Positions 15,019-24,458 of a DNA stretch of 64,000 nucleotides are shown here, piece by piece. The notes under the pieces are model-generated. The model saw nothing but the letters and a program-made list of their open reading frames with translations, was not told the origin of the DNA and did not search any database. Origin of the DNA: Streptomyces sp. NBC_01335 (GTDB lineage: Bacteria > Actinomycetota > Actinomycetes > Streptomycetales > Streptomycetaceae); the NCBI RefSeq assembly GCF_035953295.1, contig NZ_CP108371.1:42934-106933 (forward strand), given 5' to 3'. Position 1 is the stretch's first letter. Each line of letters opens with the position of its first letter. The translations under genes and the position numbers were made by a program.

Positions 15019-16989
15019 ATGACAGTGGATATCAGGGTGATCCGGGCCGGTCAGATGTACCGCTACTACTCGCGCGAGACCGTCGTCGGCGACGGCCGCC
15101 GCCCGGCCCGTACGCCGCTGCGCGCCGCCCAGGAGCAGGCCGGTGTCCCGGCCGGGCGCTGGATGGGCCGCGGCCTGGCCGCGCTCGGGCTTGCGCCGGG
15201 TGAGGAAGTCGCCGAGGCGCAGCTGCGGAACCTGTTCGGCGAGCGGGGCCGGCACCCGTACGCGGACCGGATCGAGGCGGACCGGCTTGCCGCGGGCGAC
15301 TTCCCGAAGAAGGCGTATCGGGCCGGTGCTCTCGGGCGGCGGGTGACGGTCACGGGTGTCGACTTCGTGTTCCGGCCGCAGCCGACGATCTACCTCCTGT
15401 GGGCGTTCGGGGATGAGGAGACCTGTCGGGTGATCGAGGCGGCGCACGAGCGGGCGATCGTACGGGTGCTGGAGTGGATCGAGGACGAGGTCGCGGTGAT
15501 CCGGTTCGGCAAGGGCGGCATCTACCGGGTGAGGCCGCCCGGCGGTCTGGTCGCCGCCCGCTTCCGCCACTACGAGGCGCGCTCCGGCCGGCCCTTGCTC
15601 CACGACCACGTCCTGCTGTCCGTGAAGGGGCAGCGCCTGGACGGGAAGTGGGGCTCGATCCACACCACCGCCCTGCACGAGAACACCGTCGCGGCCTCCG
15701 CGCTCTACAACGAGCTCGTGGCCGCCGAGGTCTGCGAGGAGCTCGGGCTGGCGACCGAGCCACGCACCGTCACCCCGGGGCGCCGCCCGGTGATGGAGAT
15801 CGCCGGGGTGCCGCACGAGCTGATCCGCTGGACCGCCCGGCGCAGCGACCAAAACGCCGCCTGCCTGACCGAGCTGGAGCACGAGTACGTCACCGCCATC
15901 GACGACGACGGCGAGCCGAAGTTCCTACCCGTGGTCTCCGAACGGGCCCGCGCCAAGCTGAACACCATCGCCACCCGCAAGACCCGCCCGCCCAAGCAGA
16001 AGACCCAGCCGCTCGCGCAGCTGCGCGCCTGGTGGAAGACGAGCGCGATCCTCACCTCCGGTGTCGCCGCCGACGTCATCACCTCCCTCCTCGAGTACGC
16101 CCGCGCCGCGGCCGTGACGATCCGGGCCCGGGTTGTCGCCGTGGTCGACGTCGCCCTGGCGGCCGTCGACGTCGCCGCGACGGTGTTCGTGATGAACGAC
16201 GGCGGCCGCTTCCACCGCCGGCACCTGCTCGCCGAAGCCCGACGCCACCTCGCCCTCGTCCTGCGCGGCCGCCGCCGCGACCCCGGCCTGGACGACCAAG
16301 TCGTGGCCGCCGCCATCTCCACCCACTGCCTGGACATCAGCGAGCCGAAGACCGTACGCGGCCTCGAAGCCGGCTACCGCCTCTACACCGCCCGGTGGGC
16401 CCTGTCCGACCTTCCCGCCCGCCGCCGCCCACCTGCCCCCGCGCCCGACCCGGACCGGCAGCCCCCGGCCGATCCCGGCGAGCCCGCTGCGCACCGGCAC
16501 CCAGGCCAGGACGCGGGGGAGTGGGAGATCCCCCGCATCCCGCTCCAGTACGAGCGCGCCCTCCTCGCCGGCGCAGCAGTCCGGGCGAAGCTGCGCACCG
16601 CCACCGCCACCGCCGTACGGGACCGGGCGTACGACGTCGTCGCTCACCAGCAGGCGGCGATGCCCGAGCAACTGCTCACACCCGAGCCAGCCGACCCCGA
16701 GCACGACGACCAGGAGCCGGAGGCCGGGCCCCCGGACGCGATCGACATGACGGCGCTGCGGGCTCTGCGGGAATCCCGCACGGACGTGGAAGCCCTCGAC
16801 CTCACAGACGATCGACTGCGCCGCCTCCAGGACGCGTACACCAAGGCGGCCGACGACTCCCGCGCCCGCGCAGACCGCAACGCCGGGCAAGGCGGCACCG
16901 ACACGGTGCGCCCGGCGCGTGAGGGCGACCAGCGCGCGCATCATCCTCAGCAGCCGAGTTCGTACCAGGGACCAGGAGCCGGCCGCTGA
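15019..16989 (+). CDS. MobF (TrwC-type) relaxase
   Basis: The 656-residue protein begins with the relaxase tyrosine cluster YRYY (14-17), then VDFVFRPQPTIYLLWAF (about 114-130), equivalent to the MobF 'GxDxTFSxPKSVSxLWA' strand. The three-histidine metal site follows: H184 (FRHYEAR) and H195-x-H197 (LHDHV). It should nick oriT and covalently lead the transferred strand. There is no downstream helicase domain; the C-terminus is a basic, Pro-rich and helical region. A diverged copy of the last 590 bases lies at 30473-31067. ATG 15019 is preferred over GTG 15010. Confidence 0.8.
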   Translation: MTVDIRVIRAGQMYRYYSRETVVGDGRRPARTPLRAAQEQAGVPAGRWMGRGLAALGLAPGEEVAEAQLRNLFGERGRHPYADRIEADRLAAGDFPKKAYRAGALGRRVTVTGVDFVFRPQPTIYLLWAFGDEETCRVIEAAHERAIVRVLEWIEDEVAVIRFGKGGIYRVRPPGGLVAARFRHYEARSGRPLLHDHVLLSVKGQRLDGKWGSIHTTALHENTVAASALYNELVAAEVCEELGLATEPRTVTPGRRPVMEIAGVPHELIRWTARRSDQNAACLTELEHEYVTAIDDDGEPKFLPVVSERARAKLNTIATRKTRPPKQKTQPLAQLRAWWKTSAILTSGVAADVITSLLEYARAAAVTIRARVVAVVDVALAAVDVAATVFVMNDGGRFHRRHLLAEARRHLALVLRGRRRDPGLDDQVVAAAISTHCLDISEPKTVRGLEAGYRLYTARWALSDLPARRRPPAPAPDPDRQPPADPGEPAAHRHPGQDAGEWEIPRIPLQYERALLAGAAVRAKLRTATATAVRDRAYDVVAHQQAAMPEQLLTPEPADPEHDDQEPEAGPPDAIDMTALRALRESRTDVEALDLTDDRLRRLQDAYTKAADDSRARADRNAGQGGTDTVRPAREGDQRAHHPQQPSSYQGPGAGR

Positions 16990-16998
16990 CTGCACCAA

Positions 16999-17046
16999 GG
17001 TTCCCTACAGCTCTCCCTACAGCTGCCCCTACACTCTTCCCTACAG
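16999..17046 (+). repeat. Four tandem 12-bp repeats
   Basis: Four consecutive 12-base units (16999, 17011, 17023, 17035) each end YCCCTACAS: TTCCCTACAG, CTCCCTACAG, GCCCCTACAC, TTCCCTACAG. They begin nine bases after the relaxase stop. Tandem direct repeats next to a relaxase gene suggest protein-binding iterons, for example at an origin of transfer or an operator. Confidence 0.75.
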
Positions 17047-17243
17047 TGATCATGGTCGCCTACCGTGGCATCCGCACAGGTCAGACCTCGTTTCTGGGCA
17101 CCCCGGTCACCTCGGCAACCCTTGAGCGCCCCCCCCTGCTGGTGGGGAGCGAGGGGCCCGGGGCGGCTCGGTGGGCGCCTGCCCGGGGCCCGGTCGGCGC
17201 GGAGGCATGGTGCCGGGAGGCGCCGGGGAGGGAGTGGGTTGGT

Positions 17244-18452
17244 GTGGGCGGGGCAAGCGCGTGGCCGTACAAGTCGACGGCGAAGGCGCGAGGGCTGGTG
17301 CTGCTCGCGTTGGGGATCGTGAAGGTCGCAACGGCGGAGCAGTTGCGGCAGCTCGTGCTGCCCGGTACCGCGGACACGCAGACGGTCCGCAACGCGTGCA
17401 AGGACCTGCGCTCGGTCGGCCTGGTGGAGTCGGTCGGCCGGACCTCGTCCATGTCCCCGGCCGGGCGGCCGGTACGCCGGGACCTCTGGAACCTGACCGC
17501 GGCCGGCCTCGCGTCGGCGGCGTCGGAGGTGGGGCGGCCGGTACAGGAGATGGGCGGCACCGCCCGGGACGCGGCGAAGGCCGGCGCCCCGCACGCGCTC
17601 GCGGTGACGGACACGATCGACGCGTTCCGCCAGTCCCCGCCGATGCCCACCACGCCCGTCGCCCGCCGTACGAACACCACCCTGGTCCCCACCCAGGGGC
17701 AGAGCCGGATCCTCCCGTCGCGGCCCCGGGGGCTGGGGCATCTGCGCGGGTGGGAGACCGAGGTCCCGCTCCCTACCGCGGGGACGTTCACGACGCCGGC
17801 GCGGGGGAGTCTGCGCGCCGACGCGGTGCTGACCGCACCCGAGGACGGCGTGCCGGTCCTGTTCGTGGAGGTCGACAACCACACCGAGCCGGCGGCCGTG
17901 GTCGCGCAGAAGATCCAGTCCTACCGGCGGTTCTTCCAGCGCACGGTCAAGGACCACCAGGGCCGCGACGTGCCGCTGTGGTCGACGCTGTGGGGCGACT
18001 CCGGCCGCGGCGGTTACCCGCCCCTCGCCCTCGTCTTCGCGAAGACCGTCAGCCCGACCTCGACCATGAACCGCATCACGACGATCCGCGACCTCTCCGC
18101 CGACAGCTGGCGTGGCCACTGGCACAGCGACGGCATCACGGCGTCCGGCGCGCGGGACGGCTACCAGGACTACACCGGCACCGTCCCGGTCATCGCCACC
18201 ACCCTGACCCTCCTCCGACAGCACGGCCCACACGGCCCCGTCTGGTGGCGTTACGGGCACCCCGACGGACAGACCCTCGAGCACGCCCTCGACAACCCGA
18301 CAATCACCGCGCCTTCACCCTCCGCGACCAACACCGCAGCACCGAACGCAATGCCCGAGAGCAGCACACACTCCAGGAGCGAGGAGCCCCAGCGCCAGCG
18401 GGAAGCCGCCGCTGTCAGTGCTGCCCTGCATAGTGCCGGTCATGATCAATGA
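17244..18452 (+). CDS. Replic_Relax family protein (copy 1)
   Basis: A winged-helix N-terminus (VKVATAEQLRQLVLPGTADTQ) leads to a conserved middle with the strand-rich EVPLPTAGTF, RADAVLTAP and VLFVEVDN motifs, a restriction-endonuclease-like core. This is the pattern of the replication-relaxation (Replic_Relax) family found beside transfer/replication genes of actinobacterial plasmids. GTG 17244 after GGGAGGGAG gives 402 residues; an ATG at 17046 would start in the repeat array. It follows the relaxase directly. A paralogue lies at 32412-34079. Confidence 0.75.
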   Translation: MGGASAWPYKSTAKARGLVLLALGIVKVATAEQLRQLVLPGTADTQTVRNACKDLRSVGLVESVGRTSSMSPAGRPVRRDLWNLTAAGLASAASEVGRPVQEMGGTARDAAKAGAPHALAVTDTIDAFRQSPPMPTTPVARRTNTTLVPTQGQSRILPSRPRGLGHLRGWETEVPLPTAGTFTTPARGSLRADAVLTAPEDGVPVLFVEVDNHTEPAAVVAQKIQSYRRFFQRTVKDHQGRDVPLWSTLWGDSGRGGYPPLALVFAKTVSPTSTMNRITTIRDLSADSWRGHWHSDGITASGARDGYQDYTGTVPVIATTLTLLRQHGPHGPVWWRYGHPDGQTLEHALDNPTITAPSPSATNTAAPNAMPESSTHSRSEEPQRQREAAAVSAALHSAGHDQ

Positions 18453-20625
18453 CTTGGACAGGACCGACTGGGCGTCCCTGGGGCATGCCTACGGGAAGGC
18501 CGACGACGTGCCGGGGTGGCTGCGCGGCATGGTCTCGCCCGACCCCGACGTACGCGGGGAAGCGTTCGGTAACTTCTACAGCGCCGTGCTCCATCAAGGG
18601 AGCGTGTATTCGAGCACGGTGGCCAGTGTGCCGTTCCTGTTCGCGATGGCGGACGACCCGGCGACTCCTGACCGCGGGGAAGTCGTCGCGCTGCTGCTCA
18701 GCATCGGGCGGGAAGCGGTCGACGCCGAAGAGATCTACGCCATCATCTGCGGCGAGGACGGCGAAGAGTCCACGATCTACCCGGACACCGCGAACCTGAT
18801 ACGCAAGCACGCCGACGCCTTCGTCGCCTACGCCAGTGACCCCGACCCGCAGGTGCGCCGGGCGGCCATCGAGGGTCTCGGGCTCTTCCTGGACGACGCC
18901 TCACGGGCGACAGAGCTCCTGCGGAACCGCCTCGTGGAGGAGACCGGGACCGCTGAACGAGGTCTGGTCGTGCGGACCATGGCCGACCTGGCGATCCGTC
19001 TGCCCACAGCCGCCGCGCCGGCGCGGGCGTGGCTCGATACGTTGGCCGACAACGACACCACCGATCCGGACACCCGTCTGGCTGCGCTCGTCCACCGGGC
19101 CCGCTGCGCTCCCGATTCCATCGACGACCAGACGGTGCCGACCGCGATCGAACTGCTCCGCCAGGTCACCCCCGCGCCCCCGCCCGAGGAGAACGAGCAG
19201 GGGGACCGGGATCCGTCCGGTCCGTGTGCGTGTGAGGCCGAGCCGGACCCTGACCCTGACGCCCCCGGGCACGTTGTGGCCGCCTTCGCCGATCTCGAAC
19301 GCCACGGTCGCGTCCATGCGACCACCACCCCTTTGCTGACGGCTCTCCACACGGCCCTGGGTGCGCGGGCCGATGCCCGAACGGCTCTGCTCACCGAGCA
19401 ACTGCGCAGCTCGGACCCCGGGACCCGTTACGACGCCATCGACATGGCACGCAGTCTGATCACCTCCCTGCGGGGCGATCACACCGGCCTGGTGCGGCTC
19501 ATCGGCGACTGCCTGCTCCCGGACGACGCCTACACCGCCGCGGCCGCGGCCGAGGCGCTCGGCTCCCTGGCCACCCTCGCCGAACCGGCCCACGAAGCCC
19601 TCGCCACCTACGTCACCACCCACCGGCCGGATACGTGGGCGAGCCCGCACCGCACGGTGCGCCGAGCCCACCAACTCGCCGTCGTGGCGCTCGCCGGGCT
19701 CAAGGACGAACGGGCCCTGCCCAGCCTGCTGACCGCACTGGACACCGACACCGATACCTGGCGCGCCCTGGACGCGGTGGGCCATCTGCCCCAGTGCGCC
19801 GCAGAACTCACGCCCCGGCTGGTCCGGCGCCTCGCCGACGACGACCCCTCCCGGGAGTGGCCCGATGTCAGCCCTACGACGCTCGCCTCAGCCCTGGCCA
19901 AGCTCGGTGATCCGGTGGCCGTACCCGCCCTCGCCGAAGCGGTCCAAGCCGCCGTCCGGCACAAGCAATGGCGTACCGCGGAGGCTGTCCTGACGGCGCT
20001 CGCGTCGTTCGGTCCCCGCGCCGCATCCGCCCTGGACGTCGTCCGCCCGCTCACCGACGCAGACGATGTCTCCCTCCGCACCGCTGCGGTGGACACCGTC
20101 TGGGAACTCGAACGCCGCCCCGAGAGCGTCATGCCGCTGCTGCAGCCCCTCCTCGATGACCACCGGAGCGTCCCCGCGATCGAGCTCGCCGGCCGCATCG
20201 GCCCTGGCGCCGCAGCCGTCCTGCCGCGCCTGCGGCAGATCCTGAGCGTGCTGGTCGAGCAGAACGCGCGCAACGAGCAGAACGGCTCGGCCGTGCTGAA
20301 CGACTCGTGGACTCTCGTCCACGTCGCATCCGCCCTGTGGGACATAGGCGGCACCGGCGAGGCCGACGTCGTCGTGCCGGCGCTGCTGGCCGCCTGGAAG
20401 GACAACGCCTCCACCGCACGTCACGTCGTCGCCTGCCTTGACCGCATGGGTACAGCCGCACGCCCCGCCCTGCCCCAGATCCAGGCCGCACTTGCGCAAC
20501 CTCATCGTGGCGACCAGATGTGGTCAGGCGCCGTCGCTATCGACCTTGAGGTCGAGCACACCTGCCGTGTCGTCCTCGCGCGCCTGACAGGCCATCCGGA
20601 TCCGGCACCTGTCAGGGGGGAATAG
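18442..20625 (+). CDS. HEAT-repeat protein
   Basis: The 727-residue protein consists of repeated pairs of helices (e.g. DPQVRRAAIEGLGLFL, YTAAAAAEALGSLATLAEP, VSLRTAAVDTVWELERRP), the signature of HEAT repeats that make curved protein-binding scaffolds. It begins MINDLDRTDWASLGHAYG, an opening I associate with a Streptomyces HEAT-repeat family. An acidic Pro/Asp-rich insert (about 245-285) breaks the array. ATG 18442 overlaps the end of the Replic_Relax gene by 11 bases, so they may be co-transcribed. No catalytic motif is present; the partner is unknown. Confidence 0.75.
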   Translation: MINDLDRTDWASLGHAYGKADDVPGWLRGMVSPDPDVRGEAFGNFYSAVLHQGSVYSSTVASVPFLFAMADDPATPDRGEVVALLLSIGREAVDAEEIYAIICGEDGEESTIYPDTANLIRKHADAFVAYASDPDPQVRRAAIEGLGLFLDDASRATELLRNRLVEETGTAERGLVVRTMADLAIRLPTAAAPARAWLDTLADNDTTDPDTRLAALVHRARCAPDSIDDQTVPTAIELLRQVTPAPPPEENEQGDRDPSGPCACEAEPDPDPDAPGHVVAAFADLERHGRVHATTTPLLTALHTALGARADARTALLTEQLRSSDPGTRYDAIDMARSLITSLRGDHTGLVRLIGDCLLPDDAYTAAAAAEALGSLATLAEPAHEALATYVTTHRPDTWASPHRTVRRAHQLAVVALAGLKDERALPSLLTALDTDTDTWRALDAVGHLPQCAAELTPRLVRRLADDDPSREWPDVSPTTLASALAKLGDPVAVPALAEAVQAAVRHKQWRTAEAVLTALASFGPRAASALDVVRPLTDADDVSLRTAAVDTVWELERRPESVMPLLQPLLDDHRSVPAIELAGRIGPGAAAVLPRLRQILSVLVEQNARNEQNGSAVLNDSWTLVHVASALWDIGGTGEADVVVPALLAAWKDNASTARHVVACLDRMGTAARPALPQIQAALAQPHRGDQMWSGAVAIDLEVEHTCRVVLARLTGHPDPAPVRGE

Positions 20626-21331
20626 GTCCCGCCGCGCTGGTGTGCAGGGCCTGCAGGTCCGGTTCGGCACGCGACCTACGTCACGGGCATTTCTGCGGCG
20701 CAAAAGGGCGCCGCACGTGCACCACGGGGAGAGACAGCGGCCCGGGTTTCCGCCTACCGGGCGCGGTTCACGGGAAGCGGTTCAGCACCCGGGTCGGTCT
20801 GGCCTCGCCGGAGGCGGTGGGCGGGAGGCGACGCGGACCCTGCGGTGCACGATCCGGGCCGAGCCGTGCTCGGCGGAGCGCCGAGATCCGGTCGGCGGCT
20901 GTGTCGGCGACCCCTTCGCCGTCACGACCACACCCTGACCGAATTGCTCATCAGAGCGGCTGCTTTGCGGGGGTCGGCCGCAACGAGCCCGCAGGACCTC
21001 TTTACGACCTTCTGCTCCTGGAGGTTGACGCCCACGCGCGGTAGGCATGGCGAACAGCTCCTCCAAGGCGACCCGGGTGCCGTTCGTACGGACGGGAGGT
21101 GGTGTCCGTACCCGAGAGCCGCAGCAGATCGAACGCCACGAAGTGCACCGGCGACTCCGCCTGGTCCGCTGGGCTGGAAGCAGCCGAGGGCGGGCTCTGC
21201 GCAGGCGTGCCGCACCCAGCGAAACCCGTCGGGGCGGGGGCATCGTTTCTGCCGGGCGGGCCCGTACACGTGAGGGTGAGCAGGATGCCGTCTCAGGTTC
21301 GTAGGCCGTCGGCCTGCGGTTTCGTGCCCTC
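20626..21331. other. Intergenic stretch without supported gene
   Basis: I see no reading frame with convincing coding character here: frames on both strands are short or Arg/Pro-rich shadows. The segment upstream of the I36 gene presumably holds its promoter. Confidence 0.5.
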
Positions 21332-21751
21332 ATGATCACATCGAAACGCAGCATGACGACGACCGTCCTGGCGCTCGGCCTCCTTGCCCTGGGCACGCCC
21401 GCGCTGGCCGCCCCCTCGACGGCCGCCGTGGTGCACTCCGCGCCGGCCGCCGCCGAGATCGACTGCCCGGACGGGTACGTGTGCATCTACCCGGAAATCA
21501 ACTTCGTCGGCCAGCCGTGGGTGAAGCGCGCCGTCGACGGCAGCGTGAAGGAGCTGCCCTCCGCGATCCGCGACCGGGGCAGCTCGATCCGCAACAACAG
21601 CGGACGCACGGCCCGGGTGTACGAGAAGCACGGCTACTCCGGTCGCTGGGTGTGCGTCACCAAGGGCGGCGGCTCCATCCACGACCTGCGCGGCTACAAC
21701 CTCAACGACCAGACCCGCTCCCTACGCATCAACCGCAACGACTGCGGCTGA
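21332..21751 (+). CDS. Secreted I36-type peptidase inhibitor
   Basis: A signal peptide (about 1-29, ending near ALAAPSTA) precedes a beta/gamma-crystallin-like domain: CPDGYVCIYPEINFVGQPW, SSIRNNSGRTARVYEKHGYSG, WVCVTKGGG and a final cysteine. This is the peptidase inhibitor family I36 (SMI-type), small exported proteins that inhibit metalloproteases. The four cysteines should form disulfides. A second member lies at 48811-49194. An alternative start is ATG 21353. Confidence 0.8.
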   Translation: MITSKRSMTTTVLALGLLALGTPALAAPSTAAVVHSAPAAAEIDCPDGYVCIYPEINFVGQPWVKRAVDGSVKELPSAIRDRGSSIRNNSGRTARVYEKHGYSGRWVCVTKGGGSIHDLRGYNLNDQTRSLRINRNDCG

Positions 21752-21926
21752 GCCGTTCGTCGCGGCAGACCGCCCTCCTCGGCGGCAGGCGAAGCGAGGT
21801 CCGGCCAACCGGCTTCGGGCCCGGCGGCTCCGGGCGGTCGATCCCCTCCGGTCCAGCAGCACACTGTCTCGTTGCAGACCTGGGTAACCGCGTCGGCCCC
21901 CGCATCGCAGGCCGTGGAGCTGACGG

Positions 21927-22625
21927 CTACGGGGCGGGATCGTAGGTGACGGTGGTCGTCGGGCATTCTCCGGCGAGGCCGAGAAGCGCGGTCTGCTCGG
22001 CGTCGTTGGCGGTCAGCTGCCAGCGGAGTTTCGTGGCGGTCCAGTCGGCGGCGTACTGGCAGCGGTAGCCGTCGGCCGGCGGGAGCCACTGGGCGGGGTC
22101 CTTGTCGGCTTTCGACCTGTTCGACTTCGCGGTGACCGCGATCAGGGTGACCGTGGATCCCTGGTCGTTCGCGTACGCCTCGCGGCGGGCCGGGGTCCAG
22201 GCGTAGCCGCCGGAGTCGTGGACTTCGGCGAGCGGGACCATGTGGTCGACGTCGAGGCCGCCGGCGTCGGTCACGGTGATGCCGTCGTACGGACTGCTCC
22301 ACGAACCGCCGCTCAGCTTGCACCCGGCGGCCACGGTAGGGGCTTCGACGGCTTCGGACAGGATGACTTCGCGGCGGGTGTCGCACCCGTCGGCCGGGTC
22401 GAGGCCGCGGTTCCAGTGCTTGTAGAGCTCGCGCTTGTACCCCGCGCGCTGCTCGTCGGCGACGGGGATCTGCCTGATCGCCTGCACCAGTGTCAGAGGG
22501 CCACGCAGGATCGGAGCACCGGCGGCGGGGGAGACCTGGGCCTGGGCGGCGGGGGCGGTGGCGAGGAAGGGGAGTACGGCGAGCGCCGCCGCGGCGAAGG
22601 CTGCACGTACGGAGGTAGTGATCAT
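21927..22625 (-). CDS. Secreted HNH (DUF1524-type) nuclease
   Basis: An Ala-rich signal peptide (about 1-30) precedes a 200-residue HNH nuclease of the DUF1524 type. The catalytic DVDHMVPLAEVHDSGG sits after GCKLSGGSWSSPYD, followed by RREAYAND and KSNRSKADKDPAQWLPP, and a cysteine pair near the end. Such exported Streptomyces nucleases degrade extracellular DNA or RNA. ATG 22625 is chosen because it begins the signal peptide; the larger frame upstream is a shadow. A truncated paralogue lies at 29970-30440. Confidence 0.85.
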   Translation of the reverse strand: MITTSVRAAFAAAALAVLPFLATAPAAQAQVSPAAGAPILRGPLTLVQAIRQIPVADEQRAGYKRELYKHWNRGLDPADGCDTRREVILSEAVEAPTVAAGCKLSGGSWSSPYDGITVTDAGGLDVDHMVPLAEVHDSGGYAWTPARREAYANDQGSTVTLIAVTAKSNRSKADKDPAQWLPPADGYRCQYAADWTATKLRWQLTANDAEQTALLGLAGECPTTTVTYDPAP

Positions 22626-23265
22626 GGTGCTGGTGTACCGGCACCCCGGGGCCGCGCGGGCCCGGACTGATATCCCGTCACCCGTCGGGCAGGTAAGTCG
22701 TACCGGCCGACGGGCCTCGCGGGCGAAGCCGGAGGGTGTTGTCAGTGGCGAGTGCAACGATGCCTCTGGCGTGCGAATCCCTGTTCCCATGGCTCCGCGC
22801 CGGTGTCCCCCTTTTTCCGGCCGGGCGGGTGACCGTACCGGTGCCGGTGGGGGAGCCGCTCTCGCCTGGCCCCTAGGACGGGTCAGGCGAGAGCGGTCGT
22901 GCCCGCCCCAGTCGGCACGGGAGCGGGTCCTTCCGGATGGGAAGGCCGACACGCGAAGTGTCCTCACGTCCATTGGTAGCCGTGCGGGCCGGGTTTGCAA
23001 GGAAAACCGGGAACTTCTACGCGCAGGCGTGGCTGATGTGGGATGCCCGCCCCTGCGCGGTACCGGCCCGGTGTGCGCGCGGCGCCCCGGGCCGATGGTC
23101 ATTGTTCCGTGAATCCATGATCACGTGGCGTCACAACTCGTGTTGTGGTCATGCTGGTTGACCTCACCGGCGCAGTGGACGGCACCCGCTCTCCGGTGGG
23201 GTTCTGACGGCGTTTCCGGATGGGACGTCAGACCACCAACGGCCACCCACGCGAAGGGTTCAAGG
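22626..23265. other. Intergenic stretch without supported gene
   Basis: About 640 bases between the divergent HNH gene and a small membrane protein gene. Frames here are short or low-quality. It must contain promoters for both flanking genes; I see no repeat or RNA gene that I can support. Confidence 0.45.
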
Positions 23266-23559
23266 ATGGAACGAAAGCAGGTCGTCGTCATCATGGCGAC
23301 CGCGACGATCATGGGATGGGGCGTGGTGATGGCGGCGCTCGGACGCGAGGACGCGGTCGCCGCCCTCGCTCCCGTCCTCGCGGTCGTCGTCCAGCGGGTC
23401 ACCCCCGAGCGCCAGGACGAGGACGCGGTCGCCGCCCCCGCCCCGGCCCTCCCGGGCGTCGCGCAGCAGGCCGTCCCCGAGCACCGCGCACACACGGAAC
23501 CCTCCTCCGGCCACCGCGTGACACCGGTCCCGGACCAGAAGGAGGACTGCGCCCCGTGA
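23266..23559 (+). CDS. Small membrane protein before sigma-like gene
   Basis: The 97-residue protein starts MERKQVVVIM with one or two hydrophobic helices (about 5-22 and 27-42) and ends in a Pro/Ala-rich soluble tail. GAAGGGTTCAAGG precedes the ATG. It overlaps the following regulatory gene by four bases (GTGA). A membrane protein coupled to a sigma-like factor could be its sensor or anchor; that is inference. Confidence 0.55.
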   Translation: MERKQVVVIMATATIMGWGVVMAALGREDAVAALAPVLAVVVQRVTPERQDEDAVAAPAPALPGVAQQAVPEHRAHTEPSSGHRVTPVPDQKEDCAP

Positions 23560-24458
23560 CCACCCCCTCCGACCCGCCGGTGCCGCCGGCCCGGTCCTCC
23601 GCCGCACGCCCCGGCCGCAAGCTCGGCCCCGTGGTCGACGGCGTCGGCAGCACCCACCGCGCCTGGCTCGACCCCATGCGCGGGAAGTACCTGACCAGCG
23701 GGCTCACCCTCAACGAGCTCGGCACCCGCGTCCCCCTCGCCAAGTCGAAGCTCTCCGAGCTGCTGCGCGGCGCGGGCCTCTACCCCCGCTGGTCCATCGT
23801 GCACAGCCTCGGCCAGGTCCTCGACCTTCCCCAGTGGCCGCTCCAGCGGCTGTGGCAACAGGCCGCCCGCGACGCCCACAAAACCCCGGACTGGATCAAG
23901 AACTCCAACGGGAAACCCGTCCTCACCCGCAGCGGACCGCCCCTGGACCACGGGGCGTTCCGCGAACTCGTCGCGGACGACTACGCCCTCTACGCCCAGA
24001 CCTTCCTCGACGACCAGCTGCGCGACACGGCCGTCGCCGACACCTTCGACGCCCTCTGGCTCTCCTGGGACGACGCCCTCTCCAGCCACGACACCCGTCA
24101 CTTTGCCTGGCAGGTCCTGCGCACCTGCGTCATGTCGAGGACCCTGCACCTGGACGGGCGGCCCGAGCTCAGCCCAGCCGTCTTCGACACCGTCGCCTTA
24201 CGCGACCTGGTCAGCGAGAGCGACCGCGTCGGCCAGGTCGAGGAGAGCCTCAATGCCTTCCGCGCGATCAGCCGGCTGCCCGACCACCAGCTCGACGTCA
24301 TAGTCCTGCGCTACCTGCACGGGATGGACGCCGAGCGCGTCTCCAGCCTCCTGGGCGCCTCCCTGGCCACCGTGCGGTCCGAAGAACGCTACGCGGTCCA
24401 GCACCTGGACAGCGTCCTGTGCCCGCCGACCGAGACCGAAGGGAACACCACCCCGTGA
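23556..24458 (+). CDS. Sigma-70 region-4-like DNA-binding regulator
   Basis: The 300-residue protein ends in a sigma region-4 helix-turn-helix: LPDHQLDVIVLRYLHGMD, followed by VSSLLGASLATVRSEERYAVQ (about 250-290). The first 110 residues contain an Xre-like segment (LTLNELGTRVPLAKSKLSELL). The central helical part is reminiscent of sigma region 2, but not convincingly, so it may be a sigma-like regulator rather than a true sigma factor. It overlaps both neighbours by four bases in a three-gene operon. Confidence 0.7.
   Translation: MTTPSDPPVPPARSSAARPGRKLGPVVDGVGSTHRAWLDPMRGKYLTSGLTLNELGTRVPLAKSKLSELLRGAGLYPRWSIVHSLGQVLDLPQWPLQRLWQQAARDAHKTPDWIKNSNGKPVLTRSGPPLDHGAFRELVADDYALYAQTFLDDQLRDTAVADTFDALWLSWDDALSSHDTRHFAWQVLRTCVMSRTLHLDGRPELSPAVFDTVALRDLVSESDRVGQVEESLNAFRAISRLPDHQLDVIVLRYLHGMDAERVSSLLGASLATVRSEERYAVQHLDSVLCPPTETEGNTTP

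Noticed and set aside
17046..17243. N-terminal extension of the first Replic_Relax gene from ATG 17046
   Set aside because: The extension overlaps the 12-bp array, has no ribosome binding site of its own and no counterpart in the paralogue.
20782..21486. Minus-strand frame of 234 codons in the gap before the I36 gene
   Set aside because: Composition is Arg/Pro/Ser-rich with no motif or ribosome binding site, and it runs into the I36 signal peptide region.
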